A stretch of DNA of 25,376 nt from Lachnospiraceae bacterium UBA7110 (GCA_002492295.1 DKYC01000105.1:1-25376), one strand, 5' to 3'. Shown: positions 5,386 to 14,017, counted from the first letter of the stretch. A program made the numbers and translations. Notes: generated by a model not told the origin, from the sequence alone.

Positions 5386-6957
5386 TTAAATATCAATAAA
5401 ATCCATATCATCCTCATCATTTGCAAGCATACTTTTTGCTTTCTGCCCCCTCTGCTGCGGCATATTCTGCGGCGGACGGTTATTCTGCGCGTTTGGTCTT
5501 CTCTGTCCCTGCGGCTGTCCGCCCTGCCCCTGCGGCGCCGGACGGCGCGGCGGCTGCTGTCCGTTCTGACCTTGCGGTACCGGACGGCGCGCAGGCTGTC
5601 CATTCTGTCCCTGCACTGCTCCTTTTGGTCCCTGCGGTGCCGGGCGGCGCGGCTGTCCGTTTTGCCCCTGCACTGCTACGCTTTGTCCCTGCGGTGCCGG
5701 ACGGCGCGGCGGCTGTCCGCCCTGCCCCTGCGGCGGACGGCGTGACGGCTGTCTTCCCGCTCCCTGCGGTATCGGACGGCGCACCGGCTGCGGCGCGGGC
5801 GCATCATCCATATCGTCCAAATCATCAATGTCTTCTATATCATCATCCGAATAATCGTCATCCTCATCATATTCTTCATAAGAATCGCCTTTTCCCCTCA
5901 ATTTGACAAATAAAATCAGGATTACCAGCACCAATATCACAATGACAGCACCCATTGCAATCATCGGGACAAGGTTTCCGCTGATGGCGCCTGCACTTGG
6001 AACAGTGACATTTTCCGCCGTATACGGATATCTTTGGTATACTCCCATTTCTTTGTCGAGTAGATACCAGCCTTCTTCCCCATTCTGCTTTTGTGCGTAA
6101 ACAATAAAAAACGTTCCGTTTCTGTATGCGTCTATTTTCTGGTTATTCCAGTCAAGCTTGACATACTCAAAGCCAGGCATGATATACGGCTCTTCCTCTA
6201 CATTCATATAAATAATGCCCGCGTACTCATCCCCACCGGAATTGTCCTCCTGCTTCGGTTCCTCCTGCTCCTGCGTTTCCTGCTCCGTCTGCTGCTCTCC
6301 ATCGCTATTTTGTGCCCCTGTAATCTCCGAAATCGCCGGGTCGTCCGGCACATCGTCAAACGTCACCAGATCCGCACGGATAAAACCATTAATATCCTTA
6401 TCACTGTGCTTAAACGTCACCTGATACCATTTCTGATTATCCGTTCCCGTCGTTTCACCCGTCACGGCAACCACAATCCCGCGGCTTACCGTAGCAACCT
6501 CCGTGCTTTCCGTCGACGCACTCTTTCTGACACGCACGCCGTTTTTCACAACCGTAGCTGCCTTTGGCTGTGTTGCCGTAACACCCGCAGATTCATTCCC
6601 GTCATTTGAAGACGTGCCTGCACCGTTCCCCGCAGACCCGTCCACGGTCGGCAGGGATCCCGAACCGCTTCTGTCAATTAAGTCAGCACGGATAAATCCT
6701 TTCGTATTCGCATCAACATATACCTGATACCATTTCTTTCCGTCCGTTCCCGTTGTTTCCCCGATGATGTCAACAGTGCCTCCCTTTGCAACACTGCCAA
6801 GCTGATTGCTTGACGTATCCGCCGTCTGCCTGATTTTTGCACTTTCCACTTTAACAGTGCCCTTTTCATCGGCAAGACACACCATTGCCATGCTCATAAT
6901 CAGCCATACCAATACTGCTGCAAAAACATGTTTTCTGTTTCCTCTGATGTTCTTCAT
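5386..6957 (-). CDS. Membrane protein with two SH3b domains and a Pro/Gln-rich tail
   Basis: ATG at 6957 is chosen because GGAGG lies 7 bases upstream; the frame is open 8 codons further. The 523-residue product has an N-terminal signal or anchor segment (about 10-29), a bacterial SH3b domain (about 33-96), a Gly/Ser linker, a second SH3b domain (about 135-200), a Gln/Glu-rich linker (about 216-240), an unassigned domain with EGWYLLDKEMG (about 245-315), a transmembrane helix (about 331-351), a very acidic stretch (357-385) and a tail of RRPxPQGQ-type repeats (about 392-505) ending in DEDDMDFIDI. SH3b domains typically bind cell-wall peptides, so the front half should face outside and the repetitive tail the cytoplasm. 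Function is unknown. It starts 47 bases after purD and probably shares its transcript. Confidence 0.8.
   Translation of the reverse strand: MKNIRGNRKHVFAAVLVWLIMSMAMVCLADEKGTVKVESAKIRQTADTSSNQLGSVAKGGTVDIIGETTGTDGKKWYQVYVDANTKGFIRADLIDRSGSGSLPTVDGSAGNGAGTSSNDGNESAGVTATQPKAATVVKNGVRVRKSASTESTEVATVSRGIVVAVTGETTGTDNQKWYQVTFKHSDKDINGFIRADLVTFDDVPDDPAISEITGAQNSDGEQQTEQETQEQEEPKQEDNSGGDEYAGIIYMNVEEEPYIMPGFEYVKLDWNNQKIDAYRNGTFFIVYAQKQNGEEGWYLLDKEMGVYQRYPYTAENVTVPSAGAISGNLVPMIAMGAVIVILVLVILILFVKLRGKGDSYEEYDEDDDYSDDDIEDIDDLDDMDDAPAPQPVRRPIPQGAGRQPSRRPPQGQGGQPPRRPAPQGQSVAVQGQNGQPRRPAPQGPKGAVQGQNGQPARRPVPQGQNGQQPPRRPAPQGQGGQPQGQRRPNAQNNRPPQNMPQQRGQKAKSMLANDEDDMDFIDI
5500..5790 (-). repeat. Imperfect coding repeats, RRPxPQGQ units
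   Basis: The tail of the SH3b membrane protein is built from seven or more imperfect units of about 8-20 residues centred on RRP, PQGQ and GQNGQP. At DNA level the same CGGACGGCGC and TGCCCCTGCGG blocks recur. Such tracts change length readily by slippage or recombination. They also create long antisense open frames that are not genes. Confidence 0.75.
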
Positions 6958-7004
6958 GATAATCCTCCATTCTTCTGTCAACCCATTATATCTGTTCTTC
7001 CCCG

Positions 7005-8279
7005 CTACGCCTCGTCAATCGCTTTTCCAATATCGTTTCGCATGTATTTATTGTCGAAGTCAACCCACGCGGTCGCCGCATACGCATTTTTGCGCGCTTC
7101 TTTCAAGTCAGCCCCCTTCGCCGTCACACCAAGCACACGTCCCCCGTTTGTTATAAATCTGCCGTTTTCGTCAAGCCTTGTGCCTGCATGAAAGCAGTAA
7201 TACCCCTCCTTATCCTTAAAATGTTCCAGTCCCCTTATTTCCAGTCCCTTTTCATATTTTACAGGGTAACCGTCGCTTGCAAGCACCACGCAGACCGCCG
7301 CGTTATCCTCAAACTGCAGGTCAATTTCATCCAGCTTTCCGTCAATACATGCCTCAAGCACTTCAATAATATCATTTTTCATGCGCGGAAGCACAACCTG
7401 CGCCTCCGGGTCGCCAAAACGCGCATTGTACTCCAATACCCGCGGACCCTTTGGCGTAAGCATCAGACCGAAGAAAATAATACCCTTAAATTCCCTGCCC
7501 TCCGCTGCCATTGCGTCAACCGTCGCCTGATAAATATGTTCCTTGCAGAATGCATCCACTTCTTTTGTATAAAAAGGGCTTGGCGAAAAGGTGCCCATTC
7601 CGCCCGTGTTGAGTCCCTGGTCACCATCCTTCGCACGCTTATGGTCCTGCGCCGAAGTCATGGTCTTAATCGTTTTCCCGTCCACATACGAGAGCACGGA
7701 TACCTCGCGGCCCGTCATAAATTCCTCGATAACCATACGGTTTCCTGCGGTTCCAAACTGCTTATCCAGCATAATGGACTTCACGCCGTCCTTTGCCTCC
7801 TCCAAGGTATTACAGATCAGAACGCCTTTCCCAAGCGCAAGTCCGTCCGCCTTTAACACAATCGGGAAATCTGCCGTTTCAAGATACGCAAGCGCCTTAT
7901 CGGCATCGTCAAAGGTTTCATATGCAGCCGTAGGAATGTTATATTTTTTCATCAGATCCTTGGAAAATGCCTTAGAGCCTTCCAGGATTGCCGCATTTTT
8001 TCTTGGTCCGAATACCCTTAGCCCCGCCGCCTCAAAAGCGTCCACAATGCCGCCCACAAGCGGGTCGTCCATTCCGATAACCGTCAGGTCAATCTTTTTC
8101 TCCTTCGCAAATGCCACTAATTTATCAAACTCCATCGCGCCGATTGGCACACACTCAGCAATCTGTCCGATTCCCGCGTTTCCAGGCGCACAGTATATCT
8201 TATCCGCCCTTGGGCTTTTTGCCACGCTCGCTGCAATCGCATGCTCCCTTCCGCCGCTTCCTACAATTAAAATCTTCAT
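7005..8279 (-). CDS. purD: Phosphoribosylamine-glycine ligase (GARS)
   Basis: Joins phosphoribosylamine and glycine with ATP, the second step of purine synthesis. The 424-residue length is standard. Visible family features: MKILIVGSGGREHAIA at the start, GNAGIG, the ATP-grasp segments LKADGLALGKGV and EVSVLSYVDG, the DHKRAKDGDQGLNTGGMG signature, and YNARFGDPEAQ, which carries metal and ATP ligands. AAGGAG precedes the ATG. It is the last pur gene in a purE-M-N-D order, 37 bases after purN, and the SH3b gene follows 47 bases on. Confidence 0.97.
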   Translation of the reverse strand: MKILIVGSGGREHAIAASVAKSPRADKIYCAPGNAGIGQIAECVPIGAMEFDKLVAFAKEKKIDLTVIGMDDPLVGGIVDAFEAAGLRVFGPRKNAAILEGSKAFSKDLMKKYNIPTAAYETFDDADKALAYLETADFPIVLKADGLALGKGVLICNTLEEAKDGVKSIMLDKQFGTAGNRMVIEEFMTGREVSVLSYVDGKTIKTMTSAQDHKRAKDGDQGLNTGGMGTFSPSPFYTKEVDAFCKEHIYQATVDAMAAEGREFKGIIFFGLMLTPKGPRVLEYNARFGDPEAQVVLPRMKNDIIEVLEACIDGKLDEIDLQFEDNAAVCVVLASDGYPVKYEKGLEIRGLEHFKDKEGYYCFHAGTRLDENGRFITNGGRVLGVTAKGADLKEARKNAYAATAWVDFDNKYMRNDIGKAIDEA

Positions 8280-8316
8280 TTTTTAACTTACTCCTTCCAA
8301 CGTCTGCGAATTCGTG

Positions 8317-8904
8317 TCATCCGTTCGCAATCATGTCAATCGCCTGCGGCAAAATCTGCCACTCCGCCTGTTCCATCACGCGCCTTTGCAGCGTTTCAGG
8401 TGTGTCATTTGGCAAAACCTCCACTGCCTTTTGCAGAATAATCGGTCCCGTATCCGTTCCCGCATCCACATAATGCACTGTCGCACCCGTAATTTTTACC
8501 CCCCGCGCAAGCGCCGCCTCATGCACCTTTAAACCGTAAAAGCCCTTACCGCAAAACGACGGAATCAAGGAAGGGTGAATATTGATAATACGTCCCTCAT
8601 ATTTTGCTATCATCGCCGGAGGAAGCACTACCAGGAAACCTGCCAGCACAATCAGATCAGGATTCACCTCATCCAGACATGCCAAAAACGCCTCGTTAAA
8701 AAGCTCCCTCGTTTCGAAATCCTTTGGCGAAACCGCCCTGGCTGCAATCCCTTTATTTTCTGCCCGTTTCAGTGCATACGCGTTTTTATTGTTGCTGATT
8801 ACCTGAACAATCTCTGCATTTGTTATTTTTTTTTCATCAATGGCGTCCATTATCGCCTGCAAATTTGTGCCGCCGCCCGATACACACACGCATATTCTCA
8901 GCAT
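8317..8904 (-). CDS. purN: Phosphoribosylglycinamide formyltransferase
   Basis: Transfers a formyl group from 10-formyltetrahydrofolate to GAR to give FGAR, the third step of purine synthesis. The 195-residue length is normal. The sequence shows the GAR-binding SGGGTNLQAI near the N-terminus, the catalytic NIHPSLIPSF segment (Asn and His) and the HYVDAGTDTGPII segment with the catalytic Asp. Its ATG overlaps the end of purM by 7 bases, with GGGAG inside the purM end, indicating translational coupling. Confidence 0.97.
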   Translation of the reverse strand: MLRICVCVSGGGTNLQAIMDAIDEKKITNAEIVQVISNNKNAYALKRAENKGIAARAVSPKDFETRELFNEAFLACLDEVNPDLIVLAGFLVVLPPAMIAKYEGRIINIHPSLIPSFCGKGFYGLKVHEAALARGVKITGATVHYVDAGTDTGPIILQKAVEVLPNDTPETLQRRVMEQAEWQILPQAIDMIANG

Positions 8905-9923
8905 AAGGCCACTCCCTTTTCCCCGTCCTGAATATCACCGACCACATAACACTGCTCGCCTGCCGCCGTAATCGCCTCCATCGCCTTATCCACATCCGCA
9001 GGATCAACGGCGACAATCATGCCAAGACCCATGTTATAAGTATTGTACATCATCTGCTCCGCAATACCGCCCTTTTCCTGTAAAAGCTTAAAAATAGCCG
9101 GGACCTCATAGCTGTCCTTCCTTACTACCGCCTTGACACCGTCCGGAAGCATGCGCGGAATATTTTCATAAAAGCCGCCGCCCGTAATATGGCTGCACGC
9201 CTTCACTTTAACGCCCGCGTCCTTCATTTCCTTCAGTGCCTTCACATAAATCCTCGTAGGCTCAATAAGCGCCTCGCCAAGTGTCTTGCCAAGCACGTCA
9301 TAATATGTATCAAGACTTTCCTTTGTCATTTCAAACACTTTTCTCACCAGCGAAAATCCGTTGCTGTGCACACCGCTTGAAGCAATGCCAATCAGCACGT
9401 CGCCCGGCTTCAAATCCTTACCTGTAATCAAATCCTTCTCGTCAACCACGCCGACTGCAAATCCCGCAAGGTCGTACTCATCCTCCGGCATCAGCCCCGG
9501 ATGCTCCGCCGTCTCTCCGCCAATAAGCGCTGCGCCACACTGTTTGCACCCTTGCGCTACGCCCTTTACAATCGTCGCAATCTTCTCGGGTTCATTCTTT
9601 CCGCACGCAATATAATCAAGGAAAAACAACGGCTCGCCGCCCGCGCACGCAATATCGTTTACGCACATCGCCACACAGTCAATGCCGACCGTATCATGTT
9701 TATCCATCAAAAACGCAAGCTTAATCTTGGTCCCGACGCCATCCGTCCCTGACACAAGTGTCGGTTTTTCCATATTTTTTATTTTGTCAAGCGAAAACGC
9801 TCCCGAAAATCCGCCAATTGTGCCCAGCACTTCAGGACGCATGGTTTCCTTGACATACTTTTTCATAAGCTCTACTGATTTATAGCCGGCTTCGATATCT
9901 ACGCCTGCATTTTTGTAATCCAT
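8898..9923 (-). CDS. purM: Phosphoribosylformylglycinamidine cyclo-ligase (AIR synthase)
   Basis: Closes the imidazole ring of FGAM to AIR with ATP, step five of purine synthesis. The 341 residues match the family length, beginning MDYKNAGVDIEAG, with SGTDGVGTK, FFLDYIACG, IGGETAEHPG, GIASSGVHSNGFSLVR and THITGGG-like HITGGGFYENIPR motifs. AGGAT-type ribosome binding site lies close to the ATG. It follows purE by 34 bases and overlaps purN. A TGACACAAGTGTCG palindrome lies in its coding sequence at 9750-9763. Confidence 0.97.
   Translation of the reverse strand: MDYKNAGVDIEAGYKSVELMKKYVKETMRPEVLGTIGGFSGAFSLDKIKNMEKPTLVSGTDGVGTKIKLAFLMDKHDTVGIDCVAMCVNDIACAGGEPLFFLDYIACGKNEPEKIATIVKGVAQGCKQCGAALIGGETAEHPGLMPEDEYDLAGFAVGVVDEKDLITGKDLKPGDVLIGIASSGVHSNGFSLVRKVFEMTKESLDTYYDVLGKTLGEALIEPTRIYVKALKEMKDAGVKVKACSHITGGGFYENIPRMLPDGVKAVVRKDSYEVPAIFKLLQEKGGIAEQMMYNTYNMGLGMIVAVDPADVDKAMEAITAAGEQCYVVGDIQDGEKGVALC
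9750..9763. repeat. TGACACNNGTGTCR palindrome inside purM
   Basis: TGACAC-AA-GTGTCG encodes PTLVSG of PurM, a conserved protein segment, so this copy may simply reflect codon choice. It is listed because the same palindrome occurs in tcdA and the ttcA-like gene. Confidence 0.3.
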
Positions 9924-9957
9924 TTCATATCCTCCATTCTTTTCTTTCGAAAAAATC

Positions 9958-10467
9958 CTATTTCTTCAGATATTCCTTATATCCTATTTCCTGCAGCTTT
10001 GCGTCCTTTGCCGCAACCTGCTCCTTTAAGTTCTTTGAATAAGCCTTTAATTTATCCAAAAGTACACTGTCCGATGTCGCCAAAATTTTTGCCGCAAGAA
10101 GACCTGCGTTTGCACCGCCATTTATGGCAACTGTCGCCACCGGAATCCCGGAAGGCATCTGCACAATCGAATAAAGGGAATCCCGTCCCCCAAGCGATGT
10201 GGTATGCATTGGAATACCGATTACCGGCATCGGAAAAATGGCAGCGCACATTCCGGGAAGATGTGCCGCCATTCCTGCTCCCGCGATAATTACCTTAAAA
10301 CCTTTCTCCTCTGCTGTTTTTGCATATTCAAAAAATACATCCGGCTCCCTGTGCGCGGAAATAATCGTCATTTCATAAGAAATACCAAGCTCCTCCAAAA
10401 TGTCTGCCGCCTTTGCCATAACAGGCATGTCCGAATCCGAACCCATCACAATACCCACTTGTGCCAT
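9958..10467 (-). CDS. purE: N5-carboxyaminoimidazole ribonucleotide mutase
   Basis: Moves the carboxyl group of N5-CAIR to carbon to form CAIR in purine synthesis. Class I PurE features are present: GSDSDMP near the N-terminus, the SAHREP loop with the catalytic His, AGAGMAAHLPG and GIPVATVAINGG. I start it at ATG 10467 (MAQVGIV, 169 residues), which has GAGGAGG 6 bases upstream; ATGs at 10473 and 10494 are in frame but worse placed. It is the first gene of the pur cluster. No PurK is seen in the window. Confidence 0.95.
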   Translation of the reverse strand: MAQVGIVMGSDSDMPVMAKAADILEELGISYEMTIISAHREPDVFFEYAKTAEEKGFKVIIAGAGMAAHLPGMCAAIFPMPVIGIPMHTTSLGGRDSLYSIVQMPSGIPVATVAINGGANAGLLAAKILATSDSVLLDKLKAYSKNLKEQVAAKDAKLQEIGYKEYLKK

Positions 10468-10499
10468 AAACATCCTCCTCAGTCCTATCTTCATTTCCT

Positions 10500-10526
10500 G
10501 TAGCTATTCAGTACCTTCATAGTTAC
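10500..10526 (+). repeat. 27-base dispersed element, copy B (purE leader)
   Basis: Arms GTAGCTAT and ATAGTTAC flank TCAGTACCTTC; all eight arm positions pair if one G-T wobble is allowed. It lies 33-59 bases upstream of the purE start, nearly the same distance and orientation as copy A has to metQ, and downstream of the predicted purE promoter, so it should be transcribed as part of the leader. Confidence 0.75.
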
Positions 10527-10552
10527 TTTTTCATTTTCAACTTTCTTATTAT

Positions 10553-10586
10553 ATTATAGTTTACAAATAATACGGTAATACGTCAA
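10553..10586 (-). promoter_or_regulatory. Probable purE operon promoter
   Basis: On the minus strand TTGACG (10586-10581) is a good -35 box. At 17 bases follows TAAACT (10563-10558), a moderate -10; a consensus TATAAT (10558-10553) lies at 22 bases, too far for this -35. One of the two is likely used, starting the leader near 10550. I see no guanine riboswitch core and no PurR box in the leader. Confidence 0.55.
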
Positions 10587-10615
10587 CTTAAAACGACAAA
10601 AGTTTTCTTAATTTT

Positions 10616-12685
10616 CTAAATTTTTTCTTCAAAAGCCCTGTTCAGTTCCTGTGTTCCCTCCAGTACAAACCTTCCGTTCTCAATAATGGCACACTCCGAG
10701 CCGTCCGCATAGCAGGCAATAACCGCACCAAGCTCGTCGTACGGAATCGTGATATCCGTATGGCAGGCAAAATAGGCTTTTGACGGATCCGTATGGCGCA
10801 GCAGCGATACCGCGTTGTCCTTTGCCACAATTTCCCTGCCGTCTTCATTGTATAACCTGACATCCTCTTCCCGCGAATAACAAGTATCGCCCACCGCAAA
10901 ATGCGGTCCTGTCTTTTCCGCGATTAAAATCGGAAACAGCTTGGAAATACCGTACTTTTTTGCCGTCATATAAGCCGTTGTGTTCGTTCCGATTGCAAAC
11001 TCCCCCATCGGGAGCGTTTCATAATTGAACAGCACATTTTCCTTAATATATTTTTTATTTTCCTCTTCACGTGCAAAATTGGTACAGGTGTAATCCGCAA
11101 CCATGCCGTCCTGAAAGCGGATTTCAAGATTACGGTACTCAAGCTCGTTCAAATAAACATTGCTCACGAAAAGCGTTCCGTCCGTACCCTCAAGCACAGG
11201 CGACGTAAAGACTTCACCAACCGGAATGTTGACATCTGCCACGCAGTTTTCAAACACCGCTTCCTTATCCGGATTTTTCACCTGATAAAGCTGTACCCGC
11301 AAATCCGTCCTGTTACCGTTCATCCCCTTGATTTTCACGTATTTTGCCGTATTCAAGGCATTTACAATCACCGCCTGGATCCGTTCATATGTCGTATAGT
11401 CAAGAGTATTGAGCTTTACCGTCTCGTCAAAAATCTCCTCAAACTGCGCACCGATATCCGGCAGCGGAAACGCAATCACCGTAAAGCTGCGCTCCTCGCC
11501 GATAATATACTGGTTGACAATCGTGGCAGACGCACTCTTGTATTGCGCCGAAAGCTTCTGCTGTTCAGGACTTAACACACACGCCTGCGGCTTCGTTTTT
11601 GGAACAAACGGCTTTTCCCCAAAGACCTCAATCACAGCCGGTCCCGCATACAGCTTTGCCTTTTCCTTTACACTCTCATAGGCAAGCTTTAATACCTCAA
11701 GCTTCCTGCCCACCAGCTTTTTATCCAAAAACAGCGCAATATCATCCTTATGGTCATAGCGGTACTGCCTGTTTGCGTCGGCACCGTAATATCCTGCTTT
11801 CCCGACGCCCTTTTTATGGAAAATACTGTCATTTGCCCTGTATACCACAGGCTTTAACCCCATTTTGGCAAAATTCCGAATCGCAGCCCTGACAATCCGC
11901 TCAAAACCAAGCACGTAAACCACATCAACCGTTTTCTTTTTATAAAGCGGTTTTGACGCCTTCTCGAATCCGATACGGTAACCTTCCGTATACGTATCCG
12001 CAACCAACTGGATTCGTTCCTCGGAAAGCCCAGCCAAATATTGGGAAAGGCGCTCGGTTTCCGGTGTAATAAACTCACCGTATTTATATAAATAACTTAC
12101 GTTATTTAAATCGCTGTCCATCACAATCCGGACGGCAAAATCATGCGCTGTATCCACTTGCGTCTCTACCCTCCACTGCATCGTCGTTTCCGAATAATCG
12201 CTGACAAACCAATACATCGTATCGCGCAGTGTTTCCGCCAAAGGCACCTGTCCATCCTCCGCCATTGCATAAGAAAACAGATTGTAAACCTCCACAAAAA
12301 GCTCCATGCGGATTACCAAATCGCCAAGCCGCCGCTCAAACGCATAAGGAATCATACTGCGAAGCTCCGCATACAAAAAAGACAGCAGCTTTCCCATATC
12401 CGCCCCGAGCTGCCCGCAGGCATATGCCGGATTGGCATAACAGTCCTCATAATTTTCAGGAAAAAGCTCCTCGTAAAGTGCCCTGTTTTCCCTTCTCAAC
12501 TCCCCAAGCGGCGCATTTTCAAAAAATCCCTGTCCCACAAGCTCATATGCATTGACAATCCGCTCCACAAGCTTTGCGGCACTTTGGAAATATTCCCGAA
12601 ACGATTCGTGTACCTCTGCATTTTCCGCAATTTCCTTCACCCTGTCATAACATAATCCAAACCGTTCTTCCATTATCGCTCCCAT
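10616..12685 (-). CDS. M29-family aminopeptidase with long N-terminal extension
   Basis: The C-terminal part matches thermophilic M29 metallo-aminopeptidases (AmpS/AmpT), which remove N-terminal residues from peptides with two metal ions. Expected ligands are visible: E491 in VGEVFTSP, E562 in MGEFAIG, E590 and H595 in EKTGPHFAVG, Y603, and H642/D644 in ACHTDITIP. Classical M29 enzymes have about 410 residues; this one has 689, so roughly the first 250 are an added helical region without a motif I know. AAGGAG lies 5 bases before ATG 12685; a second ATG four codons on also has GGGAG. It is the last gene after pyrE, the 50-residue protein and the DUF6142-like protein, with 29 bases to the latter. 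Confidence 0.8.
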   Translation of the reverse strand: MGAIMEERFGLCYDRVKEIAENAEVHESFREYFQSAAKLVERIVNAYELVGQGFFENAPLGELRRENRALYEELFPENYEDCYANPAYACGQLGADMGKLLSFLYAELRSMIPYAFERRLGDLVIRMELFVEVYNLFSYAMAEDGQVPLAETLRDTMYWFVSDYSETTMQWRVETQVDTAHDFAVRIVMDSDLNNVSYLYKYGEFITPETERLSQYLAGLSEERIQLVADTYTEGYRIGFEKASKPLYKKKTVDVVYVLGFERIVRAAIRNFAKMGLKPVVYRANDSIFHKKGVGKAGYYGADANRQYRYDHKDDIALFLDKKLVGRKLEVLKLAYESVKEKAKLYAGPAVIEVFGEKPFVPKTKPQACVLSPEQQKLSAQYKSASATIVNQYIIGEERSFTVIAFPLPDIGAQFEEIFDETVKLNTLDYTTYERIQAVIVNALNTAKYVKIKGMNGNRTDLRVQLYQVKNPDKEAVFENCVADVNIPVGEVFTSPVLEGTDGTLFVSNVYLNELEYRNLEIRFQDGMVADYTCTNFAREEENKKYIKENVLFNYETLPMGEFAIGTNTTAYMTAKKYGISKLFPILIAEKTGPHFAVGDTCYSREEDVRLYNEDGREIVAKDNAVSLLRHTDPSKAYFACHTDITIPYDELGAVIACYADGSECAIIENGRFVLEGTQELNRAFEEKI

Positions 12686-12714
12686 GATTACTCCTTTTAG
12701 AATCTACATCTTTT

Positions 12715-13038
12715 TTAATATCCCAAATATAAAATAAAGCCGCCCTCAATTACGGCAATAACATTTAAAACAATTCCCATTACCGGAAACAGCTTAAAAA
12801 TATCCTTCTCCAAAAGGGAACGCACGCCAAGCACCATGCCGATCATGGAATAAATGACGGAAAGAAGGATTACCATTCCATACTGCATCGGTGCGGCACC
12901 ATTTTCAAGGTATGTAAAATAGACTGCAGCCGCCACGGACACGACTGCAATCAGCCCAAGCAGGGTTGACATAATTCCCCAGCGCGGATTTTTCTTATCC
13001 GTAAAAATATAACCTGACTTTCGAAATCTTTGAAACAT
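12715..13038 (-). CDS. DUF6142-like small membrane protein
   Basis: ATG at 13038 is preferred because AAGGA is 8 bases upstream; this gives 107 residues beginning MFQRFRKSGYIFTDKKNPRW. A polar, basic N-terminus precedes three hydrophobic segments (about residues 22-43, 52-71 and 83-105), so it is an inner-membrane protein. The FTDKKNPRWG motif is what I associate with DUF6142 proteins of Lachnospiraceae; the link is from memory. Function unknown. It lies between the 50-residue membrane protein and the aminopeptidase in the pyrE transcription unit. Confidence 0.75.
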   Translation of the reverse strand: MFQRFRKSGYIFTDKKNPRWGIMSTLLGLIAVVSVAAAVYFTYLENGAAPMQYGMVILLSVIYSMIGMVLGVRSLLEKDIFKLFPVMGIVLNVIAVIEGGFILYLGY

Positions 13039-13079
13039 ACTCCCATTCCTTTTCATACAACAGTCCGAACAGTAACAAT

Positions 13080-13106
13080 GGGCATTCCTTCTCCCATGAA
13101 ATGCCC
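13080..13106 (-). other. Hairpin between two small membrane protein genes
   Basis: GGGCATT (13080-13086) and AATGCCC (13100-13106) form a 7-pair stem with a 13-base loop in the 81-base gap between the 50-residue gene and the DUF6142-like gene. No T run follows on either strand, so it is not a convincing terminator; it may be an RNA processing or stability structure. Confidence 0.35.
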
Positions 13107-13119
13107 ACAATCCGTCTGA

Positions 13120-13272
13120 TTAAAATAAAATTTTAGACCTTCCCGCAAGCAGTCTGCCTCCGCTGATCAGAAGCATAACGCCGCTTGCAAGCCCCACCAC
13201 TATGGAAACCACACCAACCACAATTGCAAGCGCTCCGCTGCGCCCCATCGTCTTATAAATTTTCTCGTCCAT
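13120..13272 (-). CDS. 50-residue hydrophobic membrane protein
   Basis: A short frame from ATG 13272 to TAA 13120 gives MDEKIYKTMGRSGALAIVVG at the start and ends GGRLLAGRSKILF. A single long hydrophobic stretch (about residues 13-37) suggests one membrane helix or a tight hairpin with a basic end. GAGG lies 7 bases upstream of the ATG. It begins 30 bases after pyrE, in the same direction, and is followed by another small membrane protein. The good ribosome binding site, membrane-like composition and tight spacing support a real gene. Function unknown. Confidence 0.75.
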   Translation of the reverse strand: MDEKIYKTMGRSGALAIVVGVVSIVVGLASGVMLLISGGRLLAGRSKILF

Positions 13273-13302
13273 ACCAAAACCTCATGCCTTTCTATTCTTT
13301 TT

Positions 13303-13977
13303 TTATTTTGCGCCATACTGTGCATAATATGTATCAATTGCCTTCTTCACCGCATCATCAATCAGCACTCTGCCATTGTAGTTTTTATTATAAAGATGCT
13401 CCACAACCTCCTCCATTGTGACAATCGCACCCGTTTCAATCCCGTAAATTTCGCGGATTTCGGCGAGGGCATTCTGCTGTGTCTTCCCGCGCTCCTGACG
13501 GTTTAAGCTCACCATAAGTCCGACCACGTCAACGTTTGCCTGTGCCTTTAATATTGGAAAAGTCTCCTCAATGGATTTTCCCGACGTCGTAACATCCTCA
13601 ATAATAACGACCCTGTCCCCGTCGTTTAAGCTGCTGCCAAGCAAAATCCCCACATCGCCATGATCCTTGACTTCCTTTCTGTTCGAACAGTATCTGATAT
13701 CCCTGCCGTAAAGCTCACTAAACGCCATTGTCGTAGCAACTGCAAGCGGAATGCCTTTATATGCCGGTCCAAACAACACGTCAAAGTCCGTACCATAATT
13801 ATCATGAATTGCCGCCGCGTAGTACTGACCAAGCTTTCGCAGCTGCGAACCTGTCACATAAGCGCCCGCATTCATAAAAAACGGGGACTTTCTTCCGCTC
13901 TTTAATGTAAATTCCCCAAATTTCAGGACATTGCAGTCCACCATAAACTCAATGAATTCTTTTTTGTATTGTTCCAT
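13303..13977 (-). CDS. pyrE: Orotate phosphoribosyltransferase
   Basis: Joins orotate and PRPP to form OMP, the fifth step of pyrimidine synthesis. The 224-residue protein shows FTLKSGRKSPFFMNAG, GPAYKGIPLA, RKEVKDHGDVG and the PRPP-binding VVIIEDVTTSGKS at 123-135. AGGAGG precedes the ATG. It is the first gene of a four-gene unit ending with the aminopeptidase. No other pyr genes are nearby, and no PyrR attenuator is evident in its leader. Confidence 0.96.
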   Translation of the reverse strand: MEQYKKEFIEFMVDCNVLKFGEFTLKSGRKSPFFMNAGAYVTGSQLRKLGQYYAAAIHDNYGTDFDVLFGPAYKGIPLAVATTMAFSELYGRDIRYCSNRKEVKDHGDVGILLGSSLNDGDRVVIIEDVTTSGKSIEETFPILKAQANVDVVGLMVSLNRQERGKTQQNALAEIREIYGIETGAIVTMEEVVEHLYNKNYNGRVLIDDAVKKAIDTYYAQYGAK

Positions 13978-14017
13978 TTCGCTTTGAAGCCTCCTATTTT
14001 CGCATAAGTTTTTATGG

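Noticed and set aside
5421..5906. Long plus-strand open frames over the SH3b gene tail
   Set aside because: They are antisense shadows of the repetitive RRPxPQGQ coding sequence and lack ribosome binding sites.
10467..10560. Guanine riboswitch or PurR box ahead of purE
   Set aside because: The leader is too short and lacks the purine aptamer core, and no CCGAAC-type PurR sites were found.
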